Shown here: piece after piece, positions 26,253 through 38,059 of the stretch
Layout: every line of letters begins with the position of its first letter
How positions within the stretch are numbered: the first letter of the stretch is position 1
Source of the DNA: Collinsella sp. AF23-2
Lineage (GTDB): Bacteria; Actinomycetota; Coriobacteriia; Coriobacteriales; Coriobacteriaceae
Direction of reading: 5' to 3'
Length of the DNA stretch: 64,000 nt
NCBI RefSeq assembly: GCF_003459245.1
Contig: NZ_QRVG01000005.1
Coordinates: forward strand, 1,494-65,493
Translations under genes and position numbers: made by a program
Notes under the pieces: generated by a model
Told to the model about the DNA's origin: nothing
Seen by the model: the letters and a program-made list of their open reading frames with translations, nothing else
Databases searched by the model: none

Positions 26253-27515
26253 GTGCAAAATACCAAGCAAAAGTCGGGCACCAAGCAAAAGCTGACCATC
26301 GCGGCCATCTTTGGCGCTATGGGTCCCGGTCTGCTGGCGGCGCTTTCGGGCAATGACGCCGGCGGCATTGCAACGTATTCCAGTGCGGGTGCCAGCTATG
26401 GCTACAAGATGCTCTGGATGCTTCCCGTCATGACTGTGCTGCTCATCGTGACGCAGGAGACCGCGGCGCGTTGCGGCTGCGTGACGGGCAAGGGCCTGGC
26501 ATCGCTCATTCGCGAGCGCTTTGGCGTGCGCAAGAGTGTACTTGCTATGGCGGCGCTGTTGATCGCCAACACGGCTGTGACCATTTCGGAGTTTGCGGGT
26601 ATTGCGAGCGGCCTTGCCCTCTTTGGCGTGCCGGCGAGCATCTCGGTGCCGTTGGTGGCGCTGCTGGTGTGGATGCTTACCATGTCGGGGAGTTTCCAGC
26701 GCATCGAGAAGATTCTGCTGCTGGTGAGCTGCGTGTTCGTGACCTACATCGTCGCCGCGTTTATGGCTGGCCCCAACTGGGGTGAGGTCGCGGTCGACCT
26801 GGTCGTGCCTAACATTCAAAATGACCCCAGCTACGTGTCGCTCGTGGTCGCAACGATCGGTACCACCATCGCGCCGTGGATGATTTTCTTGGCGCAGAAC
26901 AACGTGGTCGATAAGAACGCGGGCGAGGACGACATCGTGCTGCAGCGTATTGATACCGTGAGCGGCTCGCTTGCCGCCGATGTTATTGCCGGCTTTATTA
27001 TCATCACGACCGGCACGGTGTTGTTCCCGGCGGGTATTCAGATTAGCGATGCTGCCGATGCTGCCCGCGCGCTGGAGCCTATTGCGGGTCAGTGGTCTAC
27101 GGTACTGTTTGCCTCGGGCCTGGTCGCGGCGAGTTTCTTGGCTGCCTGCGTGCTGCCGGGCGTTACGTCGAGCGCTATCTGCGAGGCATTTGGCTGGGAG
27201 CGCGGTGCCGACCGCAGCTGGGACGAGGCCCCGGTCTATCGCGGCATCATTACGGCCATCATCGGTATCTCTGCCGTGCTGGTGCTTATGCCCGGCGTCG
27301 ATCTGTTCCAGATTATGATGACCTCGCAGGTCATCAATGGCGTGCTACTGCCCGTGGTTCTGGTGTTCCAGGTGGTTATCGCCGCCGACCGTCACATTAT
27401 GGGCGCCAACCGCAACGGCCGCGTATGGAACGTGCTCACGTGGGCGACTATCGGCGTGATTACGGTGCTCACGGTCGTCATGTTTGTCCTGCAGGCGATG
27501 GGCTACAGCGCTTAA
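26253..27515 (+). CDS. NRAMP-related divalent metal (probably Mg2+) transporter
   Basis: This 420-residue protein has about 11 helices. The NRAMP fold is clear (GPGLLAALSGNDAGG in helix 1), but the Mn2+/Fe2+ motif DPGN of helix 1 is replaced by N34-D35-A-G-G, and the MPH motif of helix 6 is replaced by TIAPWM (residues 205-210). Loss of the Met ligand is a feature of NRMT-type magnesium carriers described in this superfamily. With the MgtE-like gene 8 bp upstream, a Mg2+ role is likely. Start is GTG at 26253 after AGGTGG; an upstream ATG at 26190 lies inside the previous gene. Confidence 0.8.
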   Translation: MQNTKQKSGTKQKLTIAAIFGAMGPGLLAALSGNDAGGIATYSSAGASYGYKMLWMLPVMTVLLIVTQETAARCGCVTGKGLASLIRERFGVRKSVLAMAALLIANTAVTISEFAGIASGLALFGVPASISVPLVALLVWMLTMSGSFQRIEKILLLVSCVFVTYIVAAFMAGPNWGEVAVDLVVPNIQNDPSYVSLVVATIGTTIAPWMIFLAQNNVVDKNAGEDDIVLQRIDTVSGSLAADVIAGFIIITTGTVLFPAGIQISDAADAARALEPIAGQWSTVLFASGLVAASFLAACVLPGVTSSAICEAFGWERGADRSWDEAPVYRGIITAIIGISAVLVLMPGVDLFQIMMTSQVINGVLLPVVLVFQVVIAADRHIMGANRNGRVWNVLTWATIGVITVLTVVMFVLQAMGYSA

Positions 27516-27533
27516 CGCCCACTTTTGCTTCCG

Positions 27534-27568
27534 AACAGGCCGCAGCGATGGACTGCGGCCTGTTTTTT
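27534..27568 (+). terminator. Rho-independent terminator of the metal transport operon
   Basis: Perfect 12-bp stem AACAGGCCGCAG/CTGCGGCCTGTT with a 7-base loop, running into TTTTTT (27563-27568). Confidence 0.92.
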
Positions 27569-27597
27569 GCCCGCTATAGGGCATTAGTTATATGGCA

Positions 27598-27827
27598 GTG
27601 GACAAAAAATGCCAAATATGAGTACTGTTGCTAAGTGAATAGCATTTACATCCAAGAAGATAATGGACATAGCCGATAGTATGTTCATTAAAATTGGCTC
27701 CAATATGTCTTAAACCAGTCAGGTTGGCTGCTTTAGGGGGTTGTAGGGGTCGCTCGGACGTCATTTTGGGTGGTTTTGCCTGCTACTAAAATGGTAACAG
27801 TACTCATATTTGCCCCTTTTTGTCCAC
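27598..27827. repeat. 230-bp element with 34-bp terminal inverted repeats
   Basis: Arms 27598-27631 and 27794-27827 match at 30 of 34 positions as inverted repeats (each containing CAAATATGAGTACTGTT). The inside is A/T-rich for this genome and has no open reading frame of note. It differs in sequence from the 6.2-6.6 kb elements. This is a MITE-like or structured-RNA candidate. Confidence 0.7.
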
Positions 27828-28057
27828 GACCCCTTGGAGCCGGCTCGAAAAGAGTGATTTTGGGTTGTTTGCTGCGGGTGTGGGCTTGGAAACAACGTTC
27901 GGGGTGGCGAGGCGCCCAGAATTTGGTCGCAAGGAGGGCGTTCCTCGGCTGTGTCAGGAGTGTCCCTGGGTGCCGGCACATAAGGAACGTCCCTAACTGT
28001 CGGAGGGGGTGCCTGCCGTGGCGCACCCCTCCGGATGTGGGAAGTTTGCGCTGCAGG
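27828..28057. other. Intergenic region with hairpin after the acyltransferase gene
   Basis: There is no gene in this stretch. A hairpin with arms around 28001-28012 (CGGAGGGGGTGC) and 28022-28033 (CGCACCCCTCCG) lies just past the stop of the minus-strand acyltransferase and probably ends its transcript. Weak copies of the GTCCC/GGGAC repeat occur at about 27955-28000. Confidence 0.4.
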
Positions 28058-30274
28058 TTACTTGTCGGTGCCCAGCTTGTGCGGCTTGAGAGCGAGCGCA
28101 TTGACGAGCGCGTCGGTGGCAGACTTGACGGCCGCCGGCTGCAGATCGTTGACGTGATCCTCGGGATGCACGGGCAGGTCCTTCTTGACTGCATCGTGGA
28201 TCAAGTTGAGGTACTCAGTCACGCCAGTGGTCGACAGGTGCGTGCCATCGCCATCGAACAGGTCGTTGCGATTGGCACTGTATCCGTACCAGTCGATAAC
28301 GCGCACGTTCTTGTAGCGCGTAGCAGCGTTGGCGATGGCCTGGTTGGTAGAGCCAACCCACGGCTGCGGGCTGCGCGTGTTCACAAACACCACAATACGC
28401 TTATCTCCTGCATCGGTCATGATGGCGTCGATCTGGTCGTCGGTTACCAAGCCGTTGGTGCCCAGTGCAAAGACCACGATCTTGCCGGCAAGGTTCTGTT
28501 GGAGATAGCCCTCAAATGTCGCGCGGCCCGCATCAAACTGGCGGCCCTTTTCGGCATCGATATGGCTGTGCGGGAACACGCCGTCAAAGGAATCAACGGC
28601 GCGCAGCGACACGGAGTCACCGATCATCAACAGGTCGTAGGAGCCATCGGGGAAGCCGTCGTTGTCCTTGTCGGTGTCGTCGGCCGCCTGTTGGTCTGTG
28701 GGCGCGGTGTTTTTGGCTTCCTTGTTGAGGACTTCGGCGCCCTCACCGCTCAGTGCGGAGGTCTCCGGCACAAAGATCAGGCCGCCCAGTGCAACGACCA
28801 ACACGACAGCGCAGGCTGCGCAGACAGGGACGTGCGCGCGCACCCAGTTGGCGGGCGCGGTGGTGCCGTCGCGGAACTCGGATACGGTGCGCCCAAAGGC
28901 GCCCTTTCTAAACGGCGTCTCGATAAAGCGATATGAACATTCGGCTACGGCGACCACCAACAACACCTGCAAAATGTACTGCCACCACGGCGTATCGTTG
29001 ATGTTGGCGACCGGGTTCATGAGCAACAGTAGCGGATAGTGCCACAGGTAGATGCTGTACGAGCGCTTGCCAACCCACACGAGCGGCTCGGCGGACAGTG
29101 CGCGGGCAACCATTCCCTGGGGCTGCACGCAGGCCGCGATGACCATGAGCGTGAGGATGGAGCATAGCAGCGTGCCGCCGCGATACTGGAACGCGGTGTA
29201 GCCGTTGGTGAGCGCGACCATGGCGGCAAGGCCAACCAGACCCACGACGCCCAACACATCGATGGATGCGGGCGAGGACCAAAAGCGCACGAGGGCGCTC
29301 GGCTGTGCCGGGACGGTCTCGGCTGCGTTGTCGGCCTTCTCGCCAGGCTTGCCCTCGGCGTTCTTGCCGTGCTTGGCGGCGCCAGCCAGGCGATTGAGCC
29401 CCAAACGATGAGCGAGACGCACCGGCGCCAGGTCGCGATCGGGGATAAAGGCCATCCAGGCGCCCAGCAGCAGCGAGAAGACGCGGGTGTCGGTGCCGTA
29501 GTACACGCGGCTGGGGTCGGCGGCAGGGTTGTAGAGCACCATCATGGCAAGGGCGGATACCGCTGCGAGTCCCAGGACCATACGGCGCGTGTTGGGTTTG
29601 CTCACATGCATGGACACCATGGCAAACAGCAGCGGTGGCCAAACCAGGTAGAATTGTTCCTCGATGGCGAGCGACCAAAAGTGCGTAAGCGGCGAGGGGT
29701 CGCCCAGGGCGTTGAAGTACGAAACGTCCTGCATAATCTGCCACCAGTTGTTAAAGAACAGCAGCGACGGCAGAATGTCGGGACGCATCTTGGTGAGCAT
29801 CACGTGGTTGAAGACGGTGCACAGCGCACAGGTTACAACCACAACGGTCACCACGGCGGGGACCAGGCGACGGATGCGGCGGATCCAGAAGCTCTTGAGG
29901 TCGATGCGGCCGGTCTTAGCGACTTCGTTGAGTAGCAGGCGTGTGATCAGATAGCCCGAAAGCACAAAGAAGATCGTGACGCCAAGCAGGCCGCCCTGAG
30001 CCCACGTGAGGTTGAGGTGATAGAGCACCACCGCGACGACGGCAAGCGTGCGCAGGCCGTCGAGCGCAGGGATGTAGCGGGACTTGGGGCGAGCAGGCGT
30101 CTGCTCCGCGGCGGGAGTGTTGGCGCGGCCAGCGTTGTTGGCAGAAGCGCGATGGGGGCTCGCGGTGCGTCGCGGCTCGTTGGCACGGCGCTCGCCCTTC
30201 ACGCGTTCGTGCGGCGCCGGCTCGTTGCCCGTGCGGCGTCGACCGCGCGAGCCCGATTGCGAGAATTGTTCCAT
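28058..30274 (-). CDS. OatA-like acyltransferase-3 / SGNH fusion (cell wall O-acetyltransferase)
   Basis: The 738 residues begin with a basic, disordered N-terminus (about 1-65), followed by an acyltransferase-3 membrane domain (about 66-480, PALDGLRTLAVVAVVLYH, FFVLSGYLIT, FWSLAIEEQFYLVWP). One more helix and an extracytoplasmic SGNH esterase-like domain (about 580-730) end the protein: GDSVS for the nucleophile, ALGTNG, and DGTHLS for the Asp/His pair. This is the architecture of OatA, which moves acetyl groups across the membrane onto peptidoglycan and gives lysozyme resistance; other wall glycans are possible targets. It is a single gene, with the ATG preceded by GGATGA. Confidence 0.85.
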   Translation of the reverse strand: MEQFSQSGSRGRRRTGNEPAPHERVKGERRANEPRRTASPHRASANNAGRANTPAAEQTPARPKSRYIPALDGLRTLAVVAVVLYHLNLTWAQGGLLGVTIFFVLSGYLITRLLLNEVAKTGRIDLKSFWIRRIRRLVPAVVTVVVVTCALCTVFNHVMLTKMRPDILPSLLFFNNWWQIMQDVSYFNALGDPSPLTHFWSLAIEEQFYLVWPPLLFAMVSMHVSKPNTRRMVLGLAAVSALAMMVLYNPAADPSRVYYGTDTRVFSLLLGAWMAFIPDRDLAPVRLAHRLGLNRLAGAAKHGKNAEGKPGEKADNAAETVPAQPSALVRFWSSPASIDVLGVVGLVGLAAMVALTNGYTAFQYRGGTLLCSILTLMVIAACVQPQGMVARALSAEPLVWVGKRSYSIYLWHYPLLLLMNPVANINDTPWWQYILQVLLVVAVAECSYRFIETPFRKGAFGRTVSEFRDGTTAPANWVRAHVPVCAACAVVLVVALGGLIFVPETSALSGEGAEVLNKEAKNTAPTDQQAADDTDKDNDGFPDGSYDLLMIGDSVSLRAVDSFDGVFPHSHIDAEKGRQFDAGRATFEGYLQQNLAGKIVVFALGTNGLVTDDQIDAIMTDAGDKRIVVFVNTRSPQPWVGSTNQAIANAATRYKNVRVIDWYGYSANRNDLFDGDGTHLSTTGVTEYLNLIHDAVKKDLPVHPEDHVNDLQPAAVKSATDALVNALALKPHKLGTDK

Positions 30275-30461
30275 AAAACATCATCCAATGACGAGAATAA
30301 TCAGCACGTATTCATTGTAGCTGCCTGCCCCTGTGAATGCTTGCTGCTGGCGCAAGCTCAAGCGCGCGTCCACATCAAAGTGGACTAAAGTTATAGGGGG
30401 TGCGAGAGTGCACAATCGTTGGTCGATGGTGGGCGCAAAGCCCGAAGACGAGGAGGTTTCC

Positions 30462-31457
30462 ATGGCGGATCACAGCATCGTTGCGGTGTTCGGCAGCATG
30501 AACATGGACCTTTCGGTGGCGTGCGAGCGCATGCCGCGCGCGGGCGAGACGGTCGATGGCAGCGGTTTTATCACCAACGCCGGCGGTAAGGGAGCCAATC
30601 AGGCCGTTGCCGCTGCGCGCATGGGTGCGCGCACGTGCATGATCGGCGCTGTTGGGCGCGATACCTTTGGCGATGCGCTTGTGGCAGGGCTCCAAGATGC
30701 CGGCGTGGGCGTTGAGTCCGTGACACGTCTCGACGACGTGGAGACCGGTACTGCGACTATCATTCGCTGTGAGAGCGACAACCGCATCGTGCTGTCGCCG
30801 GGCGCCAACCATGCGCTTGCGGGCGAGGACGTTGCCCGCGCACTGAGGCGCTTGGTGGCCGACGAGCTCGACGGCGATGCCAGCGAGATTGCCCCGGCTG
30901 CTGGCGGCGTCTTTATCGCCCAGGGCGAATGTGACCTTGCGGCGACGGCCGGGGCGCTTGCTTGCGCTCACGAGCTGGGGTTCTATACGATCTTTAACCC
31001 GGCGCCCGCCTGCGACCTGCCGGCAGGAGCGTGGCCAGCGGTCGACCTGGTCTGCCCCAACGAGACCGAGTGCCAGGTACTGACGGGCATTCTGCCCACG
31101 GATGATGCGAGTTGCGTCGCCGCGCTCAATGCGCTGCTCGACAAGGGCGCCGGGGCTGCGGTCATCACGTTGGGCGGCGCCGGCTCGGTTACGCTCGGCG
31201 ATGGCGGTGAGCCGCTGCGCATGCCGGCGCTTTCGAGCGCGGTGGTCGATACGACGGCCGCGGGCGATACGTTTATCGGCGCGTTGGCGGCGGCTCGTCT
31301 GGAGGGCCTGCCGCTCTTTGAGTGCATGGCGGCGGGTGCTCGCGCCTCGGCGGTGACGGTGTCGCGCCTGGGCGCTCAGCAATCAATTCCCACGCGTGCG
31401 GAAGTCGAGCACAAGTTTGGTTTAGACGGTTTGGATGTAGACGGAGAAGCGGAGTAG
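30462..31457 (+). CDS. rbsK: Ribokinase (PfkB family)
   Basis: This 331-residue sugar kinase has the N-terminal FGSMNMDL block, the NAGGKGANQAVAAARMG motif, and the C-terminal ATP/catalytic motif TTAAGDTFIGALA with the catalytic Asp. It phosphorylates D-ribose to ribose 5-phosphate. The start is ATG 30462 after AGGAGG; an open frame upstream lacks similarity. The adjacent nucleoside hydrolase, 4 bp downstream, would supply ribose, so the pair forms a nucleoside salvage operon. No ribose transporter is beside it. Confidence 0.85.
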   Translation: MADHSIVAVFGSMNMDLSVACERMPRAGETVDGSGFITNAGGKGANQAVAAARMGARTCMIGAVGRDTFGDALVAGLQDAGVGVESVTRLDDVETGTATIIRCESDNRIVLSPGANHALAGEDVARALRRLVADELDGDASEIAPAAGGVFIAQGECDLAATAGALACAHELGFYTIFNPAPACDLPAGAWPAVDLVCPNETECQVLTGILPTDDASCVAALNALLDKGAGAAVITLGGAGSVTLGDGGEPLRMPALSSAVVDTTAAGDTFIGALAAARLEGLPLFECMAAGARASAVTVSRLGAQQSIPTRAEVEHKFGLDGLDVDGEAE

Positions 31458-31461
31458 AACA

Positions 31462-32436
31462 ATGGCAACCAAGAAGCTGATCCTTGATCTGGATATGGGT
31501 GTGGATGATGCGATGGCGCTTGCCTACGCCATCGCGAGCCCCGAGGTGGAGCTCGTCGGCATCACCACGTGCTTTGGCAACGTGCGCGTCGAGCAGTCGG
31601 CGCACAACTGCTTGGCGGTGCTCGACCTGTTGGGTCGTCCCGAGGTGCCGGTGTACCTGGGCGCCGATCGTCCCATGAAGGCGACCGAACCCTACACGCC
31701 GCCGGCGTCCACCACGCTTATCCACGGCAAGAACGGCATCGGCGGCGCAAGCGTGCCCGCCTCGCCGTACGAGCCGGTGGGCGCGACGTCGGCCGACGGC
31801 AATGCGGCGGTCGATTACCTGATTGATGCCGCGCGTACCTATGGTCCCGATCTGGTCTACGTTGCGACCGGCCCGCTCACCAATCTGGCGCTTGCCCTGG
31901 AGCGCGATGCGGCGGAGATGATGTCTATCGGTCGCGTGGTCGTGATGGGCGGTGCGCTTACCGTGCCCGGAAACGTGAGCGCCGGTGCCGAGGCCAACAT
32001 GGCGAGCGACCCCGAGGCGGCCGATGCCGTGCTGCGTTCGGGCCGCAAGCTCACTATGGTGGGGCTGGATGTGACGCATCGCGTGGTGCTCACGCGCCGC
32101 GACGTTGCCGGCTGGACGGGCTCGGGCACTATGGCTGGCTGCGCGTTTGCGAGCATGGTCGAGCACTATATCGGTTCGTACGAAATGAACGCGCCCTACC
32201 TGGGCGGCTGCGCGCTGCACGATCCGCTGGCGGTTGCCGTGGCGATTGATCCCACGCTCGTGGGCGCGCTCGGCTGTAACCTGCGCGTTGACTTGCTGGG
32301 CGAGTATCGCGGCCGCACCATCTGCGACGAGCACTGTCTGTCCGATCCCGACAAGAGCGCGCTTGTGGCACTCACCGTGGACGCCCCGCGCTTTCTGTCC
32401 GAGTTCAAGGCGCGCATGGCCCGCATCCTAGGCTAG
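31462..32436 (+). CDS. Inosine-uridine type nucleoside hydrolase
   Basis: This 324-residue protein has the Ca2+-binding N-terminal Asp cluster LDLDMGVDDAMAL (slightly different from the usual DxDxGxDDA), a VATGPLTNLALAL segment, a VVMGGAL block and a C-terminal HDPLAVA motif that completes the metal site. It hydrolyses ribonucleosides to base and ribose. It lies directly after rbsK, making a two-step path to ribose 5-phosphate. Base preference cannot be told from sequence. Confidence 0.85.
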   Translation: MATKKLILDLDMGVDDAMALAYAIASPEVELVGITTCFGNVRVEQSAHNCLAVLDLLGRPEVPVYLGADRPMKATEPYTPPASTTLIHGKNGIGGASVPASPYEPVGATSADGNAAVDYLIDAARTYGPDLVYVATGPLTNLALALERDAAEMMSIGRVVVMGGALTVPGNVSAGAEANMASDPEAADAVLRSGRKLTMVGLDVTHRVVLTRRDVAGWTGSGTMAGCAFASMVEHYIGSYEMNAPYLGGCALHDPLAVAVAIDPTLVGALGCNLRVDLLGEYRGRTICDEHCLSDPDKSALVALTVDAPRFLSEFKARMARILG

Positions 32437-32533
32437 GCTCGGGATCGAAGCACGCCCATCTGCTCGATGTGGCCGCTGGCGGGCCGACATCTACCGTTCG
32501 CCAGCCCGATGGTCCCCGGGGCGGGGAGAGCGC

Positions 32534-32539
32534 TATAAT
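32534..32539 (+). promoter_or_regulatory. -10 box for the licT-bglP-bglA operon
   Basis: A perfect TATAAT sits 15 bp before the first antiterminator target. No good -35 box is visible 17 bp upstream. Confidence 0.5.
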
Positions 32540-32553
32540 GCATTCTGCATCTT

Positions 32554-32578
32554 GGATTGTTACTCCTGTGTGGAGGCA
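32554..32578 (+). promoter_or_regulatory. Ribonucleic antiterminator (RAT) target of LicT
   Basis: GGATTGTTACTCC, a TGTGT loop and GGAGGCA match the RAT hairpin bound by BglG/LicT proteins. It lies in the leader of the licT homologue itself. Confidence 0.75.
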
Positions 32579-32599
32579 TGCCCAAGAGCAATACAACAC

Positions 32600-32656
32600 G
32601 GATTGTTACGTAAGGCATGACCGCAATAGCACTGCTATTGGCTATCATGCCTTTTT
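32600..32656 (+). terminator. Leader terminator overlapping a second RAT-like sequence
   Basis: A second GGATTGTTAC...AAGGCA (32600-32617) overlaps the 5' arm of a terminator (32613-32631 with 32633-32652) followed by TTTTT (32652-32656). The RAT fold and the terminator are mutually exclusive, as expected for LicT-type control. Confidence 0.75.
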
Positions 32657-32685
32657 CTGTGAGTGTTCTTGAAAGGAGGTTCACC

Positions 32686-33525
32686 ATGCTTGCAATTAAA
32701 AAGCTTAACAACAACGCGGTTCTTTGCCGTGACGGACAGGGGCGAGATGTCATCGCCATGGGCAGGGGCGTCGGTTTCGGCGGAGATTTTCCTCGAGAGC
32801 TCCCTCTTTCTAAAATCGAGCATACGTTTTACGACATTGATCCTAAAGGACAAGATGTCATGAGGGATCTTCCCTCGGATATCGTGATGTTTGCGGCGAA
32901 AGTTATGGACATCGTTGCCAACGAACTGCCCTACGACCTCTCGACCAATGCGACGCTGTTCATGGCTGATCACCTGTCGTTTGCCGTTGCGCGAGCCCAA
33001 AAGGGGGTCCGCATCGCGATGCCTCTTGCCTATGAAGTGCGGGAGACGTATCCGAAGGAATACAAGGCTGCCCAGTTTATCGTCATGCGACTCGAGAAGG
33101 AGCTCGGAGAGCGGCTTCCCAAGGATGAGATTGCCAGCATTGCCATGAATCTCGTCAATGCGCGGGTTGTTCAGGCCATCGAGACCGCGAGCAAACCCAC
33201 CAAGCAGTTTGACGATATGCTAGAAGATGTCACTGAGATCGTCGAGAGTGATTTTCGCATCATCGTTGACCGCGATTCCTACGATTTCACTCGCTATGCC
33301 ACGCATCTGCGGTACCTGTTCAAGCGCATTCAAGCCGGCGAGTCGCTGAACAGCGCCAACATGCAGATGTACAAGAACTTTCGTGAGGAGTTTCCGCAGT
33401 TGGCAGAGTGCGTGAAGCATATCGGTTCCTATTGTCGTGAAACGTGGGACGCCACGCTCTCCGAGGAGGAGGAACTCTATCTGATGATCCATCTCAACCG
33501 GATCATCTCCAAAAAAGGATTGTAA
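32686..33525 (+). CDS. licT: BglG/LicT family transcription antiterminator
   Basis: The 279 residues comprise a CAT RNA-binding domain (about 1-55, with the NNNAVL segment and MGRGVGFG) and two PRD domains (about 65-170 and 175-279), each with conserved His residues phosphorylated by HPr or the sugar PTS. Without substrate the cognate EII inhibits it; with beta-glucoside present it binds the RAT in the leader and allows read-through. The start is ATG 32686 after AAAGGAGGT. It is the first gene of an operon with the EIIBC and the 6-phospho-beta-glucosidase. Confidence 0.9.
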   Translation: MLAIKKLNNNAVLCRDGQGRDVIAMGRGVGFGGDFPRELPLSKIEHTFYDIDPKGQDVMRDLPSDIVMFAAKVMDIVANELPYDLSTNATLFMADHLSFAVARAQKGVRIAMPLAYEVRETYPKEYKAAQFIVMRLEKELGERLPKDEIASIAMNLVNARVVQAIETASKPTKQFDDMLEDVTEIVESDFRIIVDRDSYDFTRYATHLRYLFKRIQAGESLNSANMQMYKNFREEFPQLAECVKHIGSYCRETWDATLSEEEELYLMIHLNRIISKKGL

Positions 33526-33530
33526 CCCGT

Positions 33531-33561
33531 AGCCATTCGGGGCATGACCTTTGCCGATTCG
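33531..33561. repeat. Degenerate GGGGAC-type repeat
   Basis: CCATTCGGGGCATGACC followed by TTTGCCGATTCG resembles the units at 12.0 and 15.6 kb (TTTGCCGAT(T/C)CG shared). It lies between licT and the PTS gene. Confidence 0.45.
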
Positions 33562-33595
33562 AACAGTAAGCCAAGATTGTGCAAAGGAGCCAATG

Positions 33596-36609
<3,014 letters not shown>

Positions 36610-36662
36610 TAACGTTAAGATGGACAAATACGCCCGTTGGGGGAATAGTCGCGCCGCTTCGC

Positions 36663-36689
36663 TTGACAACAGGCTAAACTAGCTATTAA
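36663..36689 (+). promoter_or_regulatory. Promoter of the LacI gene
   Basis: TTGACA (36663-36668) and TATTAA (36684-36689), 15 bp apart, are upstream of the LacI gene. The overlap with the operator-like palindrome at 36687 suggests autoregulation. Confidence 0.45.
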
Positions 36690-36708
36690 ACATTTACTAT
36701 TCTGTTTA
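36687..36708. promoter_or_regulatory. LacI-type operator-like palindrome
   Basis: TAAAC at 36687-36691 and GTTTA at 36704-36708 frame a 12-base centre upstream of the LacI gene. Similar half-sites recur at 37987-38035 and 58140-58475. Confidence 0.45.
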
Positions 36709-36791
36709 GATTGAATTTGCGGTCGTTTAGTTGTCGAGTCACGGGGCGGTCAGGCCACGATGCTCGACCGCGACCGTTACTAGGGGGAACA

Positions 36792-37802
36792 ATGGCCAAA
36801 GCAAGTGTCCGCGAGATCAGCCGCATCACCGGTTTTTCGCCCGCAACCGTGTCCAACGCGCTCAACCGCAAGCGCAGCGTGAGCGAGGAAACCGCCAAGG
36901 TCATCCTGGAGTGCGCGCAATCGCTCGGTTATCAGCAGTCGACGCAGCTCGAGAGCATTCAGTTTGTGCTCGCGCGCAAGACAGGCGCCATCCTGGACGA
37001 GAGCACCTTTCATCCCGCAGTCATCGAGGGCGTGGAGCGCCAGGCGCGTCGCCACGGCATGAGCACGAGCTTTGTCTCGCTCGACTTTAGCGACCTGGAC
37101 GCCGTGCGCCCGCAGGTCGAGGGCCTGATCGCCGACCCGTCCGCCGCCATCGTGCTGATGGGTACCGAACTGGGCGAGGAAGACTACGCCCTGTTCGCTA
37201 ACGCCGCCGCCCACCTGATTGTGCTCGATGGCTGGAGCGACCGCCAGTACTTCGATGCCGTGGTCATTGCCAATACCGATTCGGTGCTGCGTGCCGTGGA
37301 CTACCTTATCGAGAAAGGTCACAAGCAAATCGGCTATCTGGCGGGCGACCTTCGTATCCGCAACTTTAAGGACCGCGAGCGCGGCTATCGCCAAGCGCTT
37401 GAGGATGCGGACCTCGAGGCAAACCCGGCATGGCGCGTCACGCTGGGCACCACGCTCGAGGGCGCTTATCGCGACATGGGCGCGTGGCTCGACAATGCCT
37501 CGCACGACGACCTGCCGACGGCTTTCTTTGCCGAGAACGACGTGCTCGCCGTGGGTGCCATGCGCGCGTTCAACGAGCACGGCATTCGCGTGCCCGAGGA
37601 TGTCTCGATCATCGGCTTTGACGACCTATCTCTGGGCGCCTTCTCCAACCCGCCGCTCACCACGGTGCATGTTCCCAAGCACGAGGTGGGTGAGATCGCG
37701 GTGCGCCGCCTGGTGGGCAACATCCGCAACCCCAAGAGCTACACCTGCAAGACCGCCGTGTCGACCTATTTTGTCGAGCGCCAGAGCGTGCGCGAAATCT
37801 AG
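36792..37802 (+). CDS. LacI-family transcriptional regulator
   Basis: The 336 residues comprise an N-terminal helix-turn-helix (SVREISRITGFSPATVSNALN, about 5-25), a hinge helix near 50, and a periplasmic-binding-protein-like effector domain to the end (IIGFDDLSLGAFSNPPLTTV). It probably senses a sugar or sugar phosphate. The start ATG 36792 follows GGGGGA. It precedes the isomerase/transketolase/kinase genes, separated by its own terminator, and is the best candidate to bind the TAAAC/GTTTA palindromes here and at 58.1-58.5 kb. Confidence 0.88.
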   Translation: MAKASVREISRITGFSPATVSNALNRKRSVSEETAKVILECAQSLGYQQSTQLESIQFVLARKTGAILDESTFHPAVIEGVERQARRHGMSTSFVSLDFSDLDAVRPQVEGLIADPSAAIVLMGTELGEEDYALFANAAAHLIVLDGWSDRQYFDAVVIANTDSVLRAVDYLIEKGHKQIGYLAGDLRIRNFKDRERGYRQALEDADLEANPAWRVTLGTTLEGAYRDMGAWLDNASHDDLPTAFFAENDVLAVGAMRAFNEHGIRVPEDVSIIGFDDLSLGAFSNPPLTTVHVPKHEVGEIAVRRLVGNIRNPKSYTCKTAVSTYFVERQSVREI

Positions 37803-37867
37803 GCGAAGGCGGCATCGTCTGCGGCGTGCCAAAGCACACTAGGGCAGTAAACATAGCGTCATTCAGA

Positions 37868-37893
37868 AGAGGATCCTTCGGGGTCCTCTTTTT
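37868..37893 (+). terminator. Terminator of the LacI gene
   Basis: Stem AGAGGATCC/GGGTCCTCT with a TTCG-like loop and a run of five T. Confidence 0.88.
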
Positions 37894-37909
37894 GTTTCCC
37901 TTGTATGTT

Positions 37910-38040
37910 CAGTTCGTTTACATACCGTTTAGGCTGATTTCTCTACCGCCTACGGGTATTTCGCGCTAAACTTCTAAACAGAAGAGTAAAACATTTAGTA
38001 AACAGAACAAAACGAAACATGCGTCTGTTTACTGAACATG
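37910..38040. promoter_or_regulatory. Control region of the isomerase operon with repeated TAAAC/GTTTA half-sites
   Basis: Half-sites occur at CGTTTACATACCGTTTAG (about 37916), CTAAACTTCTAAACAG (about 37967), TAAAACATTTAGTAAAC (37987-38003) and CTGTTTACTGAACATG (38025-38040). The A/T-rich stretch is the likely promoter, and the sites resemble those before the LacI gene and in the 58 kb control region. Confidence 0.5.
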
Positions 38041-38059
38041 TGACTAGGGGAGGACGTAC

